A stretch of DNA of 64,000 nucleotides. It comes from Micromonospora cabrerizensis. Its GTDB lineage: Bacteria > Actinomycetota > Actinomycetes > Mycobacteriales > Micromonosporaceae. The notes beneath the pieces were generated by a model. The model made no database searches. It was not told where the DNA came from and saw nothing but the letters and a program-made list of their open reading frames with translations. Of the stretch, positions 1 to 7,825 are shown piece after piece. Numbering within the stretch: position 1 is the first letter of the stretch; the number at the start of each line of letters is the position of its first letter. Made by a program: the position numbers and the translations under genes. The stretch lies in contig NZ_JAKKFI010000081.1 in the NCBI RefSeq assembly GCF_022230955.1, positions 1 to 64,000 of the forward strand. Direction: 5' to 3'.

Positions 1-631
1 CCCGCTGCCGCTCGGTGTCGCGCTGCGCCCGCAGGTCGCGCACCTCGACGCGGGCCTGGTCCCGGTCGCGTTCCGCCTGGGCGCGCAACGCCTCGGCGGC
101 GCTGACGTCGTGGCGGGCCTGATCGCGGGCGGCCTCGGCGCGCTGTGCCCGCTCGTCGGCGGCGGTGGCCTGCTGATGCGCCTGCTCGGCGCGCTGACGG
201 GCGTCGTCGGCCTCGGCGAGTGCCGCCCGGGCCTGCTCGCGGGCACGCGCCGCGTCGGCCGCCGCGTTCTCGGCGTCGTCGCGGGCCTCGTCGCGTTCGG
301 TCTGCGCCGCCGCGACCTCGGTGGCGGCTTCCGCGCGAACCTGGGCGACCTGCCGCTGCACACCGACCGGGGACAACTCGGCGTGCAGCGACTCGGTCAA
401 CGTCTCGACGATCTGATCGAGGCGGTCCACCGCCTCCCAGGTGCGGGCCACCTGCCCGGGCAGGCCGGGGGCGTTGCGGTGCCGCATCCGGCTGTTGCGG
501 GAGGCGCGCTGGCAGGCGCCGTCGTTGTCCCGGCAGTAGCGAAACGGCCGGCCCGCGCCGACACGCTGCGGCACCGGCTCTCCACAGTGGGCGCACGGGC
601 GGGTTTCGGTGGTGCTGGGCTGGGCGTCCAT
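1..631 (-). CDS. Zinc-ribbon plus long coiled-coil protein, partial (C-terminus outside window)
   Basis: The frame is open from ATG at 631 to the window edge; a TAG lies four codons upstream in frame, so no earlier start is possible. The N-terminus has a probable zinc-binding knuckle: Cys13 and Cys16 (CAHC), then Cys33 and Cys40. After about residue 65 it becomes an Ala/Glu/Arg/Gln-rich helix with heptad character (EQARAALAEADDAR and similar), that is, a long coiled coil. No catalytic motif is visible in the part present. The zinc knuckle joined to a coiled coil suggests a DNA-binding or scaffold role, but this is inference. It reads on the same strand as the transporter gene beyond it and starts 27 nt after that gene's stop. 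Confidence 0.75.
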   Translation of the reverse strand, partial: MDAQPSTTETRPCAHCGEPVPQRVGAGRPFRYCRDNDGACQRASRNSRMRHRNAPGLPGQVARTWEAVDRLDQIVETLTESLHAELSPVGVQRQVAQVRAEAATEVAAAQTERDEARDDAENAAADAARAREQARAALAEADDARQRAEQAHQQATAADERAQRAEAARDQARHDVSAAEALRAQAERDRDQARVEVRDLRAQRDTERQR

Positions 632-657
632 CGAGGGCGAAGTCTAGTGCGGGCCGT

Positions 658-2022
658 TCACGTCGTCGCCCGGGCGGTCGCGTCCAGCGTGTAGCGGCGT
701 TGCAGCAGCAGGGCCGCGAGCATCGCCACCGCCGGCAGCAACCCGAAGCCGTAGCGGACCGCCGCGAGCGCCGCGTCCGGCTGCACCGGCGACTCGCCGG
801 CCGTCGAGGCCACGAAACCACCGACGGCCAGGCACAGGGCATAGGCGTACGGGCCGAGGGCGGCGCCGGTGGCCTCGGTGGCCGTCCACACCCCGGTGTA
901 GGTGCCGGCACCCGTGGCGGTCCCGTCCGCCGTGGTGGCGGCGCGGATCACGTCAGGCAGCATCGAGAACGGCAGCAGCTGCATGCCGGCGAACGCCACC
1001 CCGAGCACCGCCACCGCGCCGATGAGCACCGGCAGCCCGGCCGGTCGGCCCACCGCCAGCACCAGCGAACCGACGGCGAACGCGCCCTGCGCGCCGAGCA
1101 GCGCCCGCTGCTTGCCGACGCGGCGGGCCACCACCAGCCAGGCCGGGGTGACCAGCAGCGCCGGCGCGACGAACGCGGCCACCAGGACCGTGGTCAGGCC
1201 CGGGGCCCCCAGCTCGTACTCGGCGTAGTAGGGCACCCCGGCGAGCACCAGGTGGGTGGTGGTGGACATCGCCAGGTACGCGGCGACGAGCCAGCGGAAC
1301 TGTCGGTCGCGCAGCGCGACGCGCAGCGCCCGCCAGCCGCCGTGCCCCGCCGGGGCGGGGTGCGCGGCGGACCCGCGCAGCCGGGCGATGCCGGCGACAC
1401 CGACCAGCATGGCCGCCAGCATCCCGACGGCGAGGACCACGCCCATCCGCTGGTAGCCGTCGCGGGTCGCGGCGTCGCCGCCGGTCAGCAGCGGTGCCAG
1501 CAGCCCGGAGACCAGGATGCCCAGGGTCAGCACGACCATCCGGAACGCCATCAGCCGGGTGCGTTCGTGGTAGCCGATGCGCAGGTCGGCCGGCGTGGCC
1601 AGGTAGGGGACCTGGTAGGCGGCGAAGAGCAGGTTGCCGGCGATGAAGAACACCGCCACCCACGCGGCCGCCGGCGCGCCGGTCAGGCCGCCGGGCACCG
1701 CGAAGAGCGCCGCGAACGCCAGTGGCAGGGCGCAACCGACCAGCAGTAGGCGACGCCGGTCGCCGCGTCGGGTCTGCTCGACGTCGGCGCGGTGGCCCAC
1801 CCACGGGTGCAGCAGCACGTCGGCGATCTTCGGCAGCAGCAGTGCGAGACCGGCCAGCCACGGCCCGACGGCCAGCACGTCGGTGAGGAAGTAGAGCAGC
1901 AGCAGGCCGGGCACGGTCACCCAGACGCCCATGCCGAGCGACCCGGCCGCGAAGCCCGCCAGGGGGCCACGGGGCAGTGCCGCGTCGGTGGCGGCCGCGG
2001 GCCGCCGGTCGAGCCCGGTCAT
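658..2022 (-). CDS. MFS transporter, GPH/MFS_2-like family
   Basis: A 454-residue integral membrane protein with about twelve hydrophobic segments and the usual central charged loop. The N-terminal half has a basic cytoplasmic loop (WVGHRADVEQTRRGDRRR) typical of the glycoside-pentoside-hexuronide branch (MFS_2). ATG at 2022 is chosen because GGAGAGG precedes it by 8-9 nt. The gene is divergent from a TetR gene, and the 49-nt gap carries a 20-bp inverted repeat (2040-2059). A matching copy lies before the flavin monooxygenase at 2811, so transporter, monooxygenase and SDR probably form one TetR-controlled detoxification or uptake unit. The substrate cannot be read from the sequence. Confidence 0.88.
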   Translation of the reverse strand: MTGLDRRPAAATDAALPRGPLAGFAAGSLGMGVWVTVPGLLLLYFLTDVLAVGPWLAGLALLLPKIADVLLHPWVGHRADVEQTRRGDRRRLLLVGCALPLAFAALFAVPGGLTGAPAAAWVAVFFIAGNLLFAAYQVPYLATPADLRIGYHERTRLMAFRMVVLTLGILVSGLLAPLLTGGDAATRDGYQRMGVVLAVGMLAAMLVGVAGIARLRGSAAHPAPAGHGGWRALRVALRDRQFRWLVAAYLAMSTTTHLVLAGVPYYAEYELGAPGLTTVLVAAFVAPALLVTPAWLVVARRVGKQRALLGAQGAFAVGSLVLAVGRPAGLPVLIGAVAVLGVAFAGMQLLPFSMLPDVIRAATTADGTATGAGTYTGVWTATEATGAALGPYAYALCLAVGGFVASTAGESPVQPDAALAAVRYGFGLLPAVAMLAALLLQRRYTLDATARATT

Positions 2023-2039
2023 CGCCGCATCCTCTCCGC

Positions 2040-2059
2040 AATCCAACGGTTGCTGGATT
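2040..2059. promoter_or_regulatory. Inverted-repeat operator O1 between the MFS and TetR genes
   Basis: The 20-bp sequence AATCCAACGGTTGCTGGATT has perfect 6-bp outer arms (AATCCA/TGGATT) and an inner C/G pair. It lies in the divergent spacer, ending 11 bp before the TetR ATG. Its reverse complement matches the second site at 2778-2797 in the outer arm and in the run CGTTGGATT. It is the obvious candidate site for the TetR encoded at 2071. Confidence 0.75.
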
Positions 2060-2070
2060 CTAGGGGCAGA

Positions 2071-2727
2071 ATGGCGGCCATGACCATGCCCCGACGCCGT
2101 CCGGGTCGCCCGCGACGCGACGAGACCCGGCCGACCCGCGAGGTGGTGCTCACCGCCGCGACCGCGCTGTTCGCCGAGCGCGGCTTCGACGCCGTCGGGC
2201 TGCGGGAGGTCGCCGCCGCCGCCGGGGTCGACGTCGCCACGGTCGCGCACCACACGGGTACGAAGGCGGCGCTCTACGACGCCTGCTTCGCCCGGGTCTT
2301 CGCCGCCGAGCGGGAGGTGCTGACCGAGGCCGCCGAGCAGGCCCGCGCCGCCCTCGACGGGGGGCCGGACGCGGCGCGCCAAGCCCTGCACGAGTTGGTC
2401 GACGTCTTCGTCGACTTCCTGGAGGACCGCCCGGAGACCACCGCGCTGTGGCTGCGTCGCTGGTTGGAACCGCAGCGGCACGCCGAGCTCGACCAGCGCT
2501 ACGCCGAACCGTTGTACCGGCTGGTGGCGGAGCTGCTCAGCGCGGCGGCGGCGGCCGGCGCGCTGGCGGAACCGACCCCGCACATCACCGTCCGGAGTCT
2601 GGTGTGGGCGACGCACGGCCACGTGGTGGCACTGGCCGCTGGTGCGCCGGGCGCTCGGGAGCGGCGCGAGTTCCGGGCGTTCGTGCACCGCCTGCTCGAC
2701 GGGCTCTACGGTCCGTCGGCGACGTGA
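2071..2727 (+). CDS. TetR family transcriptional regulator
   Basis: A 218-residue TetR regulator. Residues of roughly 8-65 form the HTH domain: a basic arm (RRRPGRPRRDETR), the helix with ALFAERGFDAVGLREVA, and the recognition part GVDVATVAHHTGTKAALYDA. The rest is an all-helical ligand-binding and dimerisation domain with no recognisable ligand signature. ATG 2071 follows AGGGG by 4 nt; ATG 2080 in the same frame is the alternative. It is divergent from the MFS gene and lies upstream of the monooxygenase; identical half-sites in both promoter regions make it the likely repressor of both. The stop codon is the first triplet of a 27-bp tandem duplication. Confidence 0.9.
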   Translation: MAAMTMPRRRPGRPRRDETRPTREVVLTAATALFAERGFDAVGLREVAAAAGVDVATVAHHTGTKAALYDACFARVFAAEREVLTEAAEQARAALDGGPDAARQALHELVDVFVDFLEDRPETTALWLRRWLEPQRHAELDQRYAEPLYRLVAELLSAAAAAGALAEPTPHITVRSLVWATHGHVVALAAGAPGARERREFRAFVHRLLDGLYGPSAT

Positions 2728-2778
2728 CGGGCCGCCTCCGAGGCGACGACTTGACGGGTCGCCACCGGGGCGACGATT
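2725..2778 (+). repeat. 27-bp tandem duplication starting at the TetR stop codon
   Basis: Copy 1 (2725-2751) starts with the TGA stop of the TetR gene, and copy 2 (2752-2778) follows directly. They differ at 4 of 27 positions. Both begin TGACGGG and end in GGCGACGA plus two bases. Copy 2 ends where operator O2 begins. Comparable stop-spanning duplications occur at three other regulator genes in this window. Confidence 0.7.
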
Positions 2779-2797
2779 ATCCATCGGACGTTGGATT
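2778..2797. promoter_or_regulatory. Operator O2 before the flavin monooxygenase gene
   Basis: TATCCATCGGACGTTGGATT is a 20-bp site with ATCCA/TGGAT arms and an inner C/G pair. Compared with the reverse complement of O1, it agrees at ATCCA in the left arm and at CGTTGGATT in the right arm. It lies 13 bp before the ATG at 2811, where a repressor would block transcription of the monooxygenase/SDR operon. Confidence 0.72.
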
Positions 2798-2810
2798 ACA
2801 GGGGGCGGCG

Positions 2811-4145
2811 ATGGGCGTACCACCCAGGGTGGCGGTGATCGGCGCCGGCGCTGCCGGGCTCGCCGCGGTCAAGGCGCTGCGCGACGCGGGTGTCCCGGTG
2901 GTCTGCTTCGAGACCACCGACCAGGTCGGCGGCCTCTGGGTGTACGGGGCGCCCGACTCGCCCGCGTACCGGACGCTGCACCTGAACACCAGCCGGGGCC
3001 GCACCCAGTTCGCCGACCACCCGATGCCCACCGACTGGCCCGACTACCCCGACCACCGCCGGGTCGCCGGCTACCTCGCCGACTACGCCGACCGGTTCGG
3101 GTTGGGCGAGGACATTCGGCTGCGCCACACCGTCGAGCAGGTCACCCGGGGCTCCGCCGGCACGTGGGCGGTGACCGCGCGCGGGCCGGACGGGCCGGTC
3201 GAGGTCACCGTCGACGCCGTGGTCGTCGCCAACGGGCACAACCGGGTGCCCCGGCTGCCCGACCCCGCGTACCCCGGCACCTGCACGGCCGGGCAGATCC
3301 ACAGCCACGACTACCGGGGCCCGGAGCAGTTGGCCGGCAGACGGGTCCTCGTCGTCGGTGGCGGCAACTCCGCGATGGACATCGCCGTGGACGCCTCGTA
3401 CGCCGCCACCCGCACCCTGCTGTCCCTGCGCCGGGGTGTCTGGGTGGTGCCGAAGTACCTGCTGGGCCGCCCCTCGGACACCCTCAACGGGGCGCTGGCC
3501 CGCCGGCTGCCGTGGCGGCTGCGCCAGCGCATCAGCCAGACGATGCTCACCGCCACCGTCGGCAGCCCCGCCCGCTACGGGCTGCCCGCGCCGACGCACG
3601 GCTTCCTCCAGGACCACCCGACGCTCTCCGACGGGCTGCTGTCACGGCTGACCCACGGTGACGTGGAGGCCCGGCCCGGCGTCGCCGCCCTCGACGGCGA
3701 CCGGGTCGAGTTCACCGACGGCCGCAGCGACAGCGTCGACCTCATCATCTGGTGCACCGGCTACCGGGTGGAGGTCCCGTTCCTCGACCCGGCCCTGCTC
3801 GCCGGGGGCGCCGACACCCTGCCGTTGTACCGGCACGTCTTCCACCCCGACGCGCCCGGTCTGAGTTTCGTCGGGCTGATGCAGTCCACCGGTTCGGCGT
3901 TTCCGCTGGTGGAGGCGCAGGCCAAACTGATCGCCGCGCAGCTCGCCGGCCGCTACGCGTTGCCGGACGAGGACCGGCAGCGGGCTGTCTGCCGCGCCGA
4001 ACTGCGGGCCGCGACCGCCCGCTGGGGGCAGCGCCGCCCGGCGATGCGCGTGGACTTCGACGTCTACCTGGCCGAGCTGACCCGGGAGTTGGCCGCCGGC
4101 ACGCGCCGCGCCGGGGCGGGCACGCCGGTCGGGGCGGGGCAGTGA
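2811..4145 (+). CDS. Flavin-containing monooxygenase (FMO/NAD(P)-binding family)
   Basis: A 444-residue class B flavoprotein monooxygenase. The FAD Rossmann motif GAGAAG is at residues 11-16 and is followed by an acidic strand end (CFETTDQVGGLW). The segment around GQIHSHDYRGP resembles the FMO/BVMO fingerprint, and a second dinucleotide motif (VVGGGNSAMD) near residue 183 should bind NADPH. The family oxygenates N or S atoms of small molecules or inserts oxygen next to ketones; the substrate here is unknown. ATG 2811 lies behind GGGGGCGGCG. The stop overlaps the GTG of the next gene by 4 nt, so the two are translationally coupled. Operator O2 lies just upstream. Confidence 0.88.
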   Translation: MGVPPRVAVIGAGAAGLAAVKALRDAGVPVVCFETTDQVGGLWVYGAPDSPAYRTLHLNTSRGRTQFADHPMPTDWPDYPDHRRVAGYLADYADRFGLGEDIRLRHTVEQVTRGSAGTWAVTARGPDGPVEVTVDAVVVANGHNRVPRLPDPAYPGTCTAGQIHSHDYRGPEQLAGRRVLVVGGGNSAMDIAVDASYAATRTLLSLRRGVWVVPKYLLGRPSDTLNGALARRLPWRLRQRISQTMLTATVGSPARYGLPAPTHGFLQDHPTLSDGLLSRLTHGDVEARPGVAALDGDRVEFTDGRSDSVDLIIWCTGYRVEVPFLDPALLAGGADTLPLYRHVFHPDAPGLSFVGLMQSTGSAFPLVEAQAKLIAAQLAGRYALPDEDRQRAVCRAELRAATARWGQRRPAMRVDFDVYLAELTRELAAGTRRAGAGTPVGAGQ

Positions 4146-4966
4146 GCCACCGGACGCTGACCGGGCGCCGGGTGTTGGTGACCGGGGCCAGCGGCACCTT
4201 CGGCCGACACCTCGGGGCCGCGCTGAGCGCCGCCGGCGCCCGGGTGGTGGGCCTCGACCTGCACGCGCGACCCGACGACGACCTGCCGGTGCTCGGCTGC
4301 GACCTGACCGACCCGGACGCCGTGCCACCGGCCGTGCGGGCCGCCGTCGACCAGCTCGGCGGCCTCGACCTGCTGATCAACAATGCTGGGGTGGGTGGCC
4401 CCGCCCCGGCCGAGCTGCCGCCCGACGAGGTGGTCCGCCAGCAACTGGAGGTCAACCTCCTCGCCGCCTGGCGGACCACCGCCGCGGCGCTGCCACCACT
4501 GCTCACCGCCCGCGGACGGGTGATCTTCGTGGCCAGTCGGATGGCGGTGCTGCCACTGCCCCTCGCCGCCGCCTACGGGGTCAGCAAACGCGCCCTGGTC
4601 GCGTACGCGGACGCGCTGCGGCACGAGGTGGGCAGCCACGTCGGGGTGAGCGTCGTCTACCCGAGCATGGTCGCCTCACCCATCCACGACAGCACCGCCG
4701 AGGCCGGCCTGTCCCTGCGGGGCGTGTCCCGCCCCGAGCCGGTCGAGGGGGTGGTCGCGGCGATCCTGCGCGCCGCCACCGCCCGCCGGGCACCCCGGGA
4801 CGTGGCGACCACCGCCCGAGGACGCCTGGAGATGGCCGTCGGCCGGCACGCGCCCGCGCTGGCCGACCGGCTGGTACGCCGTACCCTCGCCGCCCGGCTC
4901 GCCGCCGGTGACCTGGACGCCGCGCCGCTGGCCGCCGCGATGGTCCGTCGCCACCGGGGGCAGTGA
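4142..4966 (+). CDS. Short-chain dehydrogenase/reductase
   Basis: A 274-residue classical SDR. The cofactor motif TGASGTFG is near residue 15, the structural NNAG motif follows, and the active-site Ser precedes YGVSK (Tyr-x3-Lys). A C-terminal extension of about 40 residues is basic and resembles that of other actinobacterial SDRs found beside monooxygenases. The start is GTG within the GTGA overlap with the monooxygenase stop. The coupling suggests it oxidises or reduces the alcohol or carbonyl partner of the monooxygenase product; this is inference from context. Confidence 0.88.
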   Translation: MSHRTLTGRRVLVTGASGTFGRHLGAALSAAGARVVGLDLHARPDDDLPVLGCDLTDPDAVPPAVRAAVDQLGGLDLLINNAGVGGPAPAELPPDEVVRQQLEVNLLAAWRTTAAALPPLLTARGRVIFVASRMAVLPLPLAAAYGVSKRALVAYADALRHEVGSHVGVSVVYPSMVASPIHDSTAEAGLSLRGVSRPEPVEGVVAAILRAATARRAPRDVATTARGRLEMAVGRHAPALADRLVRRTLAARLAAGDLDAAPLAAAMVRRHRGQ

Positions 4967-4973
4967 CCGCCGG

Positions 4974-5624
4974 TCAGGGCGTGGCGACCGCCGCGCGGGA
5001 ACGGTCCGTGGCGATCCGGACGGCCAGTGCCGCGAGGGCCGTCCCGGTCACCCACCGCTGCACCCGCAGCCACACCGGTCGGCGGGCGAAGAAGCCGGCC
5101 AGTGACCCGGCGCTGAGCACGATCAGCGCGTTCACGCTCAGCGCGACGGCGATCTGCGTCAGGCCCAGCAGCAGGCTCTGCATCGCCAGGTGCCCCCGCG
5201 CCGGGTCGATGAACTGCGGCAGCAGCGACACGTAGAGGATGGCGATCTTCGGGTTCAGCAGGTTGGTGATCAGGCCCATGGTGAACAGCCTCCGGGGCGG
5301 GTCCGGCGGCAGCGGGGTGGGCGCGAACGGCGAGTGGCCGCCCGGGCGCAGCGTCCGCCAGGCCAGCCACAGCAGGTAGCCGGCCCCGGCCAGCTTCACC
5401 ACCGCGTACAGCGTCGGCACCAGGACGAAGACGGCGGCCAGGCCGGCGACCGCCGCGGCCAGGTAGACCCCGAAACCGGCGGCCACCCCGAGCAGCGAGA
5501 CCAGCCCGGCCCGGCGGCCCTGCGCCACCGAGCGGGACACCAGGTAGACCATGTTCGGGCCGGGCGTGAGCACCAGCCCCAAGGCGACCAGCGCGATGCC
5601 CAGCAGTGCGCCCGTACCCACCAT
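4974..5624 (-). CDS. LysE/RhtB family amino-acid exporter
   Basis: A 216-residue membrane protein with about six hydrophobic segments. The family signature near the N-terminus (LTPGPNMVYLVSRS) and the central segment GLITNLLNPKIAILYVSLLPQF are both clear. Members export amino acids or related metabolites such as lysine, homoserine, threonine or cysteine; the substrate cannot be assigned. It converges on the SDR gene with a 7-nt gap. ATG 5624 is preceded by GGGGGAAACGTC. No regulator is adjacent. Confidence 0.9.
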   Translation of the reverse strand: MVGTGALLGIALVALGLVLTPGPNMVYLVSRSVAQGRRAGLVSLLGVAAGFGVYLAAAVAGLAAVFVLVPTLYAVVKLAGAGYLLWLAWRTLRPGGHSPFAPTPLPPDPPRRLFTMGLITNLLNPKIAILYVSLLPQFIDPARGHLAMQSLLLGLTQIAVALSVNALIVLSAGSLAGFFARRPVWLRVQRWVTGTALAALAVRIATDRSRAAVATP

Positions 5625-5849
5625 GACGTTTCCCCCGTTCGGCAGCCCCGCACCGACCGTAGGCCCGGGTGACCGCGCCGGCCCAGGGCCACCTGGCAGG
5701 TCGTGGCCCTGAAAAACACCCAGCCGGACCGAAACCGCTCGGCCGGCGGTCGCCGGGAATGGTCACGGTTGCCGGCGCGCTGACCCACTGCAAGTGCGTG
5801 TCGCCGTCCGGAGGCGGCGCGTTACGGTGGCCGGGGGAGGTGCCGAAGG

Positions 5850-6335
5850 GTGACAGAGGCGTGGGAAGCGGCCGTGGAGGCGCAGATCCAGGGAGCCGTG
5901 CAACGCGGTGAGTTCGACGACCTGCCCGGGATGGGCAAGCCGATCCCCGGCCGAGGGGCGCCGTACGACGAGTCGTGGTGGATCAAGAGTTTCTTGGAGC
6001 GGGAGGCGCTGCCCAGCGACCTGCTCCTGCCCACCTCGCTGCAACTGCGCCGACGCGTCGAGCAGGTCCCCGACGAGGTCCGCGACCTGCCCACCGAGCA
6101 GTCCGTCCGGGACTTCGTGGGGCAGTTGAACGCCCAGATCGTGGCCTGGCTGCGCAACCCCGACGGCCCTCGCGTCGTGGTGCGGCCGGTGAACGCCGAC
6201 GAGGTGGTACGCCGCTGGCGCGCCGAGCGTGCCCGGCCCGAGGTCAGCACGCCCGCCGTCGAGCCGGTCACCGCCGTCGCGTCGCCGCGCCGCACGCGCC
6301 GCGGCTGGTGGCTGCGCTGGCGCCGCCGGGGCTGA
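5850..6335 (+). CDS. DUF1992 (DnaJ-family-domain) protein
   Basis: A 161-residue protein whose first 110 residues match DUF1992, also annotated as the DnaJ homologue subfamily C member 28 domain. Hallmarks are AQIQGAVQRGEFDDLPGMGKP and the YDESWWIKSFLEREALP segment. The last 35 residues are Arg/Trp-rich (WWLRWRRRG) and may bind membrane or nucleic acid. The biochemical role of the family is not established. GTG 5850 follows GGGGGAGGTGCCGAAG; a TACGGT -10-like box lies at 5823. It is a monocistronic gene opposite LysE. Confidence 0.82.
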   Translation: MTEAWEAAVEAQIQGAVQRGEFDDLPGMGKPIPGRGAPYDESWWIKSFLEREALPSDLLLPTSLQLRRRVEQVPDEVRDLPTEQSVRDFVGQLNAQIVAWLRNPDGPRVVVRPVNADEVVRRWRAERARPEVSTPAVEPVTAVASPRRTRRGWWLRWRRRG

Positions 6336-6388
6336 ACCCGCGACGGACGGGGCACCCGGATCGGGACTCGCGGCGGCAGACTGTGCGG

Positions 6389-6931
6389 ATGCTGATCGAG
6401 CTACGGGCGCCGGCTGTCTCCCCGGCGCGGGACCTCGCCCTGCGCCCCTGGTGCGCCGACGACCTGGACGCCCTGGTGGACGCCTATCGGGACCCGGTGT
6501 TGCGGCGGTGGACCCGCCTGCCCGTGACCAACCCCGGCGAGGGGCGGCAGTGGCTGGACCGGGTGAGCCGGGACTGGAACGACGGCCACCGCTACAGCTT
6601 CGCCGTCCTCCAGGACGACCCGGACGGCCCACGGCTGGTGGCGAACGTGGTGCTCAAGAACGCCACGCCGGACGGCCCGACGGCCGAGGTGGGCTACTGG
6701 ACGGCGTCGTGGGCGCGCGGCCGCGGGGTCGCCCCGCGCGCGGTCACCGCGCTGAGCCGCTGGGCGTTCGACCAGTTTCCCGGCCTGACCCGCCTCGACC
6801 TGCTGCACCAGGTGGACAATCTGGCGTCCTGCCGGGTGGCGCAGAAGAGCGGCTACGTGTTCCAGGAGGTGCTGCCGGCCCGGCCGCCCTTCCCGCTCGA
6901 CGGCCACCGGCACACGCTCGTCGCCGGCTAG
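6389..6931 (+). CDS. GNAT family N-acetyltransferase (RimJ/RimL type)
   Basis: A 180-residue acetyltransferase. It carries the RimJ/RimL-like fold: substrate strand LALRPWCADDLDALV, acetyl-CoA loop in YWTASWARGRGVAPRAV, and C-terminal HQVDNLASCRVAQKSGYVFQ. Such enzymes acetylate amino groups of proteins, antibiotics or small amines; the acceptor is unknown. ATG 6389 is preferred; the in-frame GTG 6383 two codons upstream is possible. It is 53 nt downstream of the DUF1992 gene and may be co-transcribed. The following 215 nt (6932-7146) hold no convincing gene. Confidence 0.85.
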   Translation: MLIELRAPAVSPARDLALRPWCADDLDALVDAYRDPVLRRWTRLPVTNPGEGRQWLDRVSRDWNDGHRYSFAVLQDDPDGPRLVANVVLKNATPDGPTAEVGYWTASWARGRGVAPRAVTALSRWAFDQFPGLTRLDLLHQVDNLASCRVAQKSGYVFQEVLPARPPFPLDGHRHTLVAG

Positions 6932-7146
6932 CCCGCCTCGACACCTCCCGCCGGCCCTCCGACCCTGTCACGAACGGATCCGAACGCCTGCTCGCGGCCT
7001 CGACGGCGCGAACGCCGATACGGCGTGGACAACATCTGCGCCCAGGTCGTGCAGGTGGTCGGCTTCGCCGTCGGAGGCAGTCTGGTGGCGTTGATGTGGC
7101 GGCGGTCGCCCCTCAGGCGACCACCCGCCCTCGACGCCGGCGCGAG

Positions 7147-7722
7147 TCAGTCGACCGCGGCCCGCCAGCTCCAGGACGTGCGGCGGGCGCGGCCGTGCAG
7201 CTCACCGCGGCCGGTCATCCAGAGCAGCACCTCGGGTGCCGCCCCGTCCGGGGCGTCCGGGAACAGCCGGCGCAGCACCAGCGCGCTCAGCCGCTGCGGC
7301 GGTTGCCACGGCACACCGAGGCCGAGGGTGATGTCGTGGGTGTGCAGCAGGGTCTCGGCCACGCCCATGGCGGCGAAACCGGCCGGGTCACACGGACCCC
7401 AGTGCCAGGCCCGCGTGTCCGACGGGGCGGCGTCGACGGCAGCGGCCAGCAGGCCGGCGCACGCCCGCACCACGGTCAGCACCTGCGTCGGGCTCGCGTC
7501 GGTGGAGACCCGCAGGTCGTACGGCAGATAGCCGTCATCCGGACGGCCGGTGACCTGTCCCGCGTACGCGAGGAGGTCGTGCGCGACGTGCGCCGCGGTG
7601 GTCCAGCAGCTCCAGCTCAACGAGCCGGCCGGCACCGACCAGTCGCGTTCGGGGTGTGGCAGCAGCACCCTGGTCATCTCCTCGGCCGCCTCCCGCAGGT
7701 CGGCGCCGGTCACCGCGGACAT
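7147..7722 (-). CDS. MDMPI-like (mycothiol-dependent maleylpyruvate isomerase family) protein
   Basis: A 191-residue protein of the maleylpyruvate isomerase N-terminal/DinB-like fold. It shows the family histidines in WTTAAHVAHDLLAYAGQ and ETLLHTHDITLGLG, which bind a metal in characterised members. Proteins of this group use mycothiol or act as uncharacterised metal-dependent transferases in actinobacteria. The C-terminal SCP2-like half found in some members is absent. It is divergent from an AraC-type gene, with about 100 nt between them, so the two may be functionally linked. The actual substrate is unknown. Confidence 0.78.
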   Translation of the reverse strand: MSAVTGADLREAAEEMTRVLLPHPERDWSVPAGSLSWSCWTTAAHVAHDLLAYAGQVTGRPDDGYLPYDLRVSTDASPTQVLTVVRACAGLLAAAVDAAPSDTRAWHWGPCDPAGFAAMGVAETLLHTHDITLGLGVPWQPPQRLSALVLRRLFPDAPDGAAPEVLLWMTGRGELHGRARRTSWSWRAAVD

Positions 7723-7825
7723 TTGCCAACCCGCCGGGTAGCACCAGGCGTGGAAAGCCTGTCACGGGTATAGAGCATCGAAGCGTGCAAGAATCCATCC
7801 TCGCATGTGGGGGGAGGTGAGCAGA

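Noticed and set aside
7025..7146. A hydrophobic frame starting at GTG 7025 (VVGFAVGGSLVALMW) in the 215-nt gap
   Set aside because: It has one possible membrane segment, but the frame runs on into the antisense of the MDMPI-like gene and lacks a ribosome-binding site. I see no other content in the gap.
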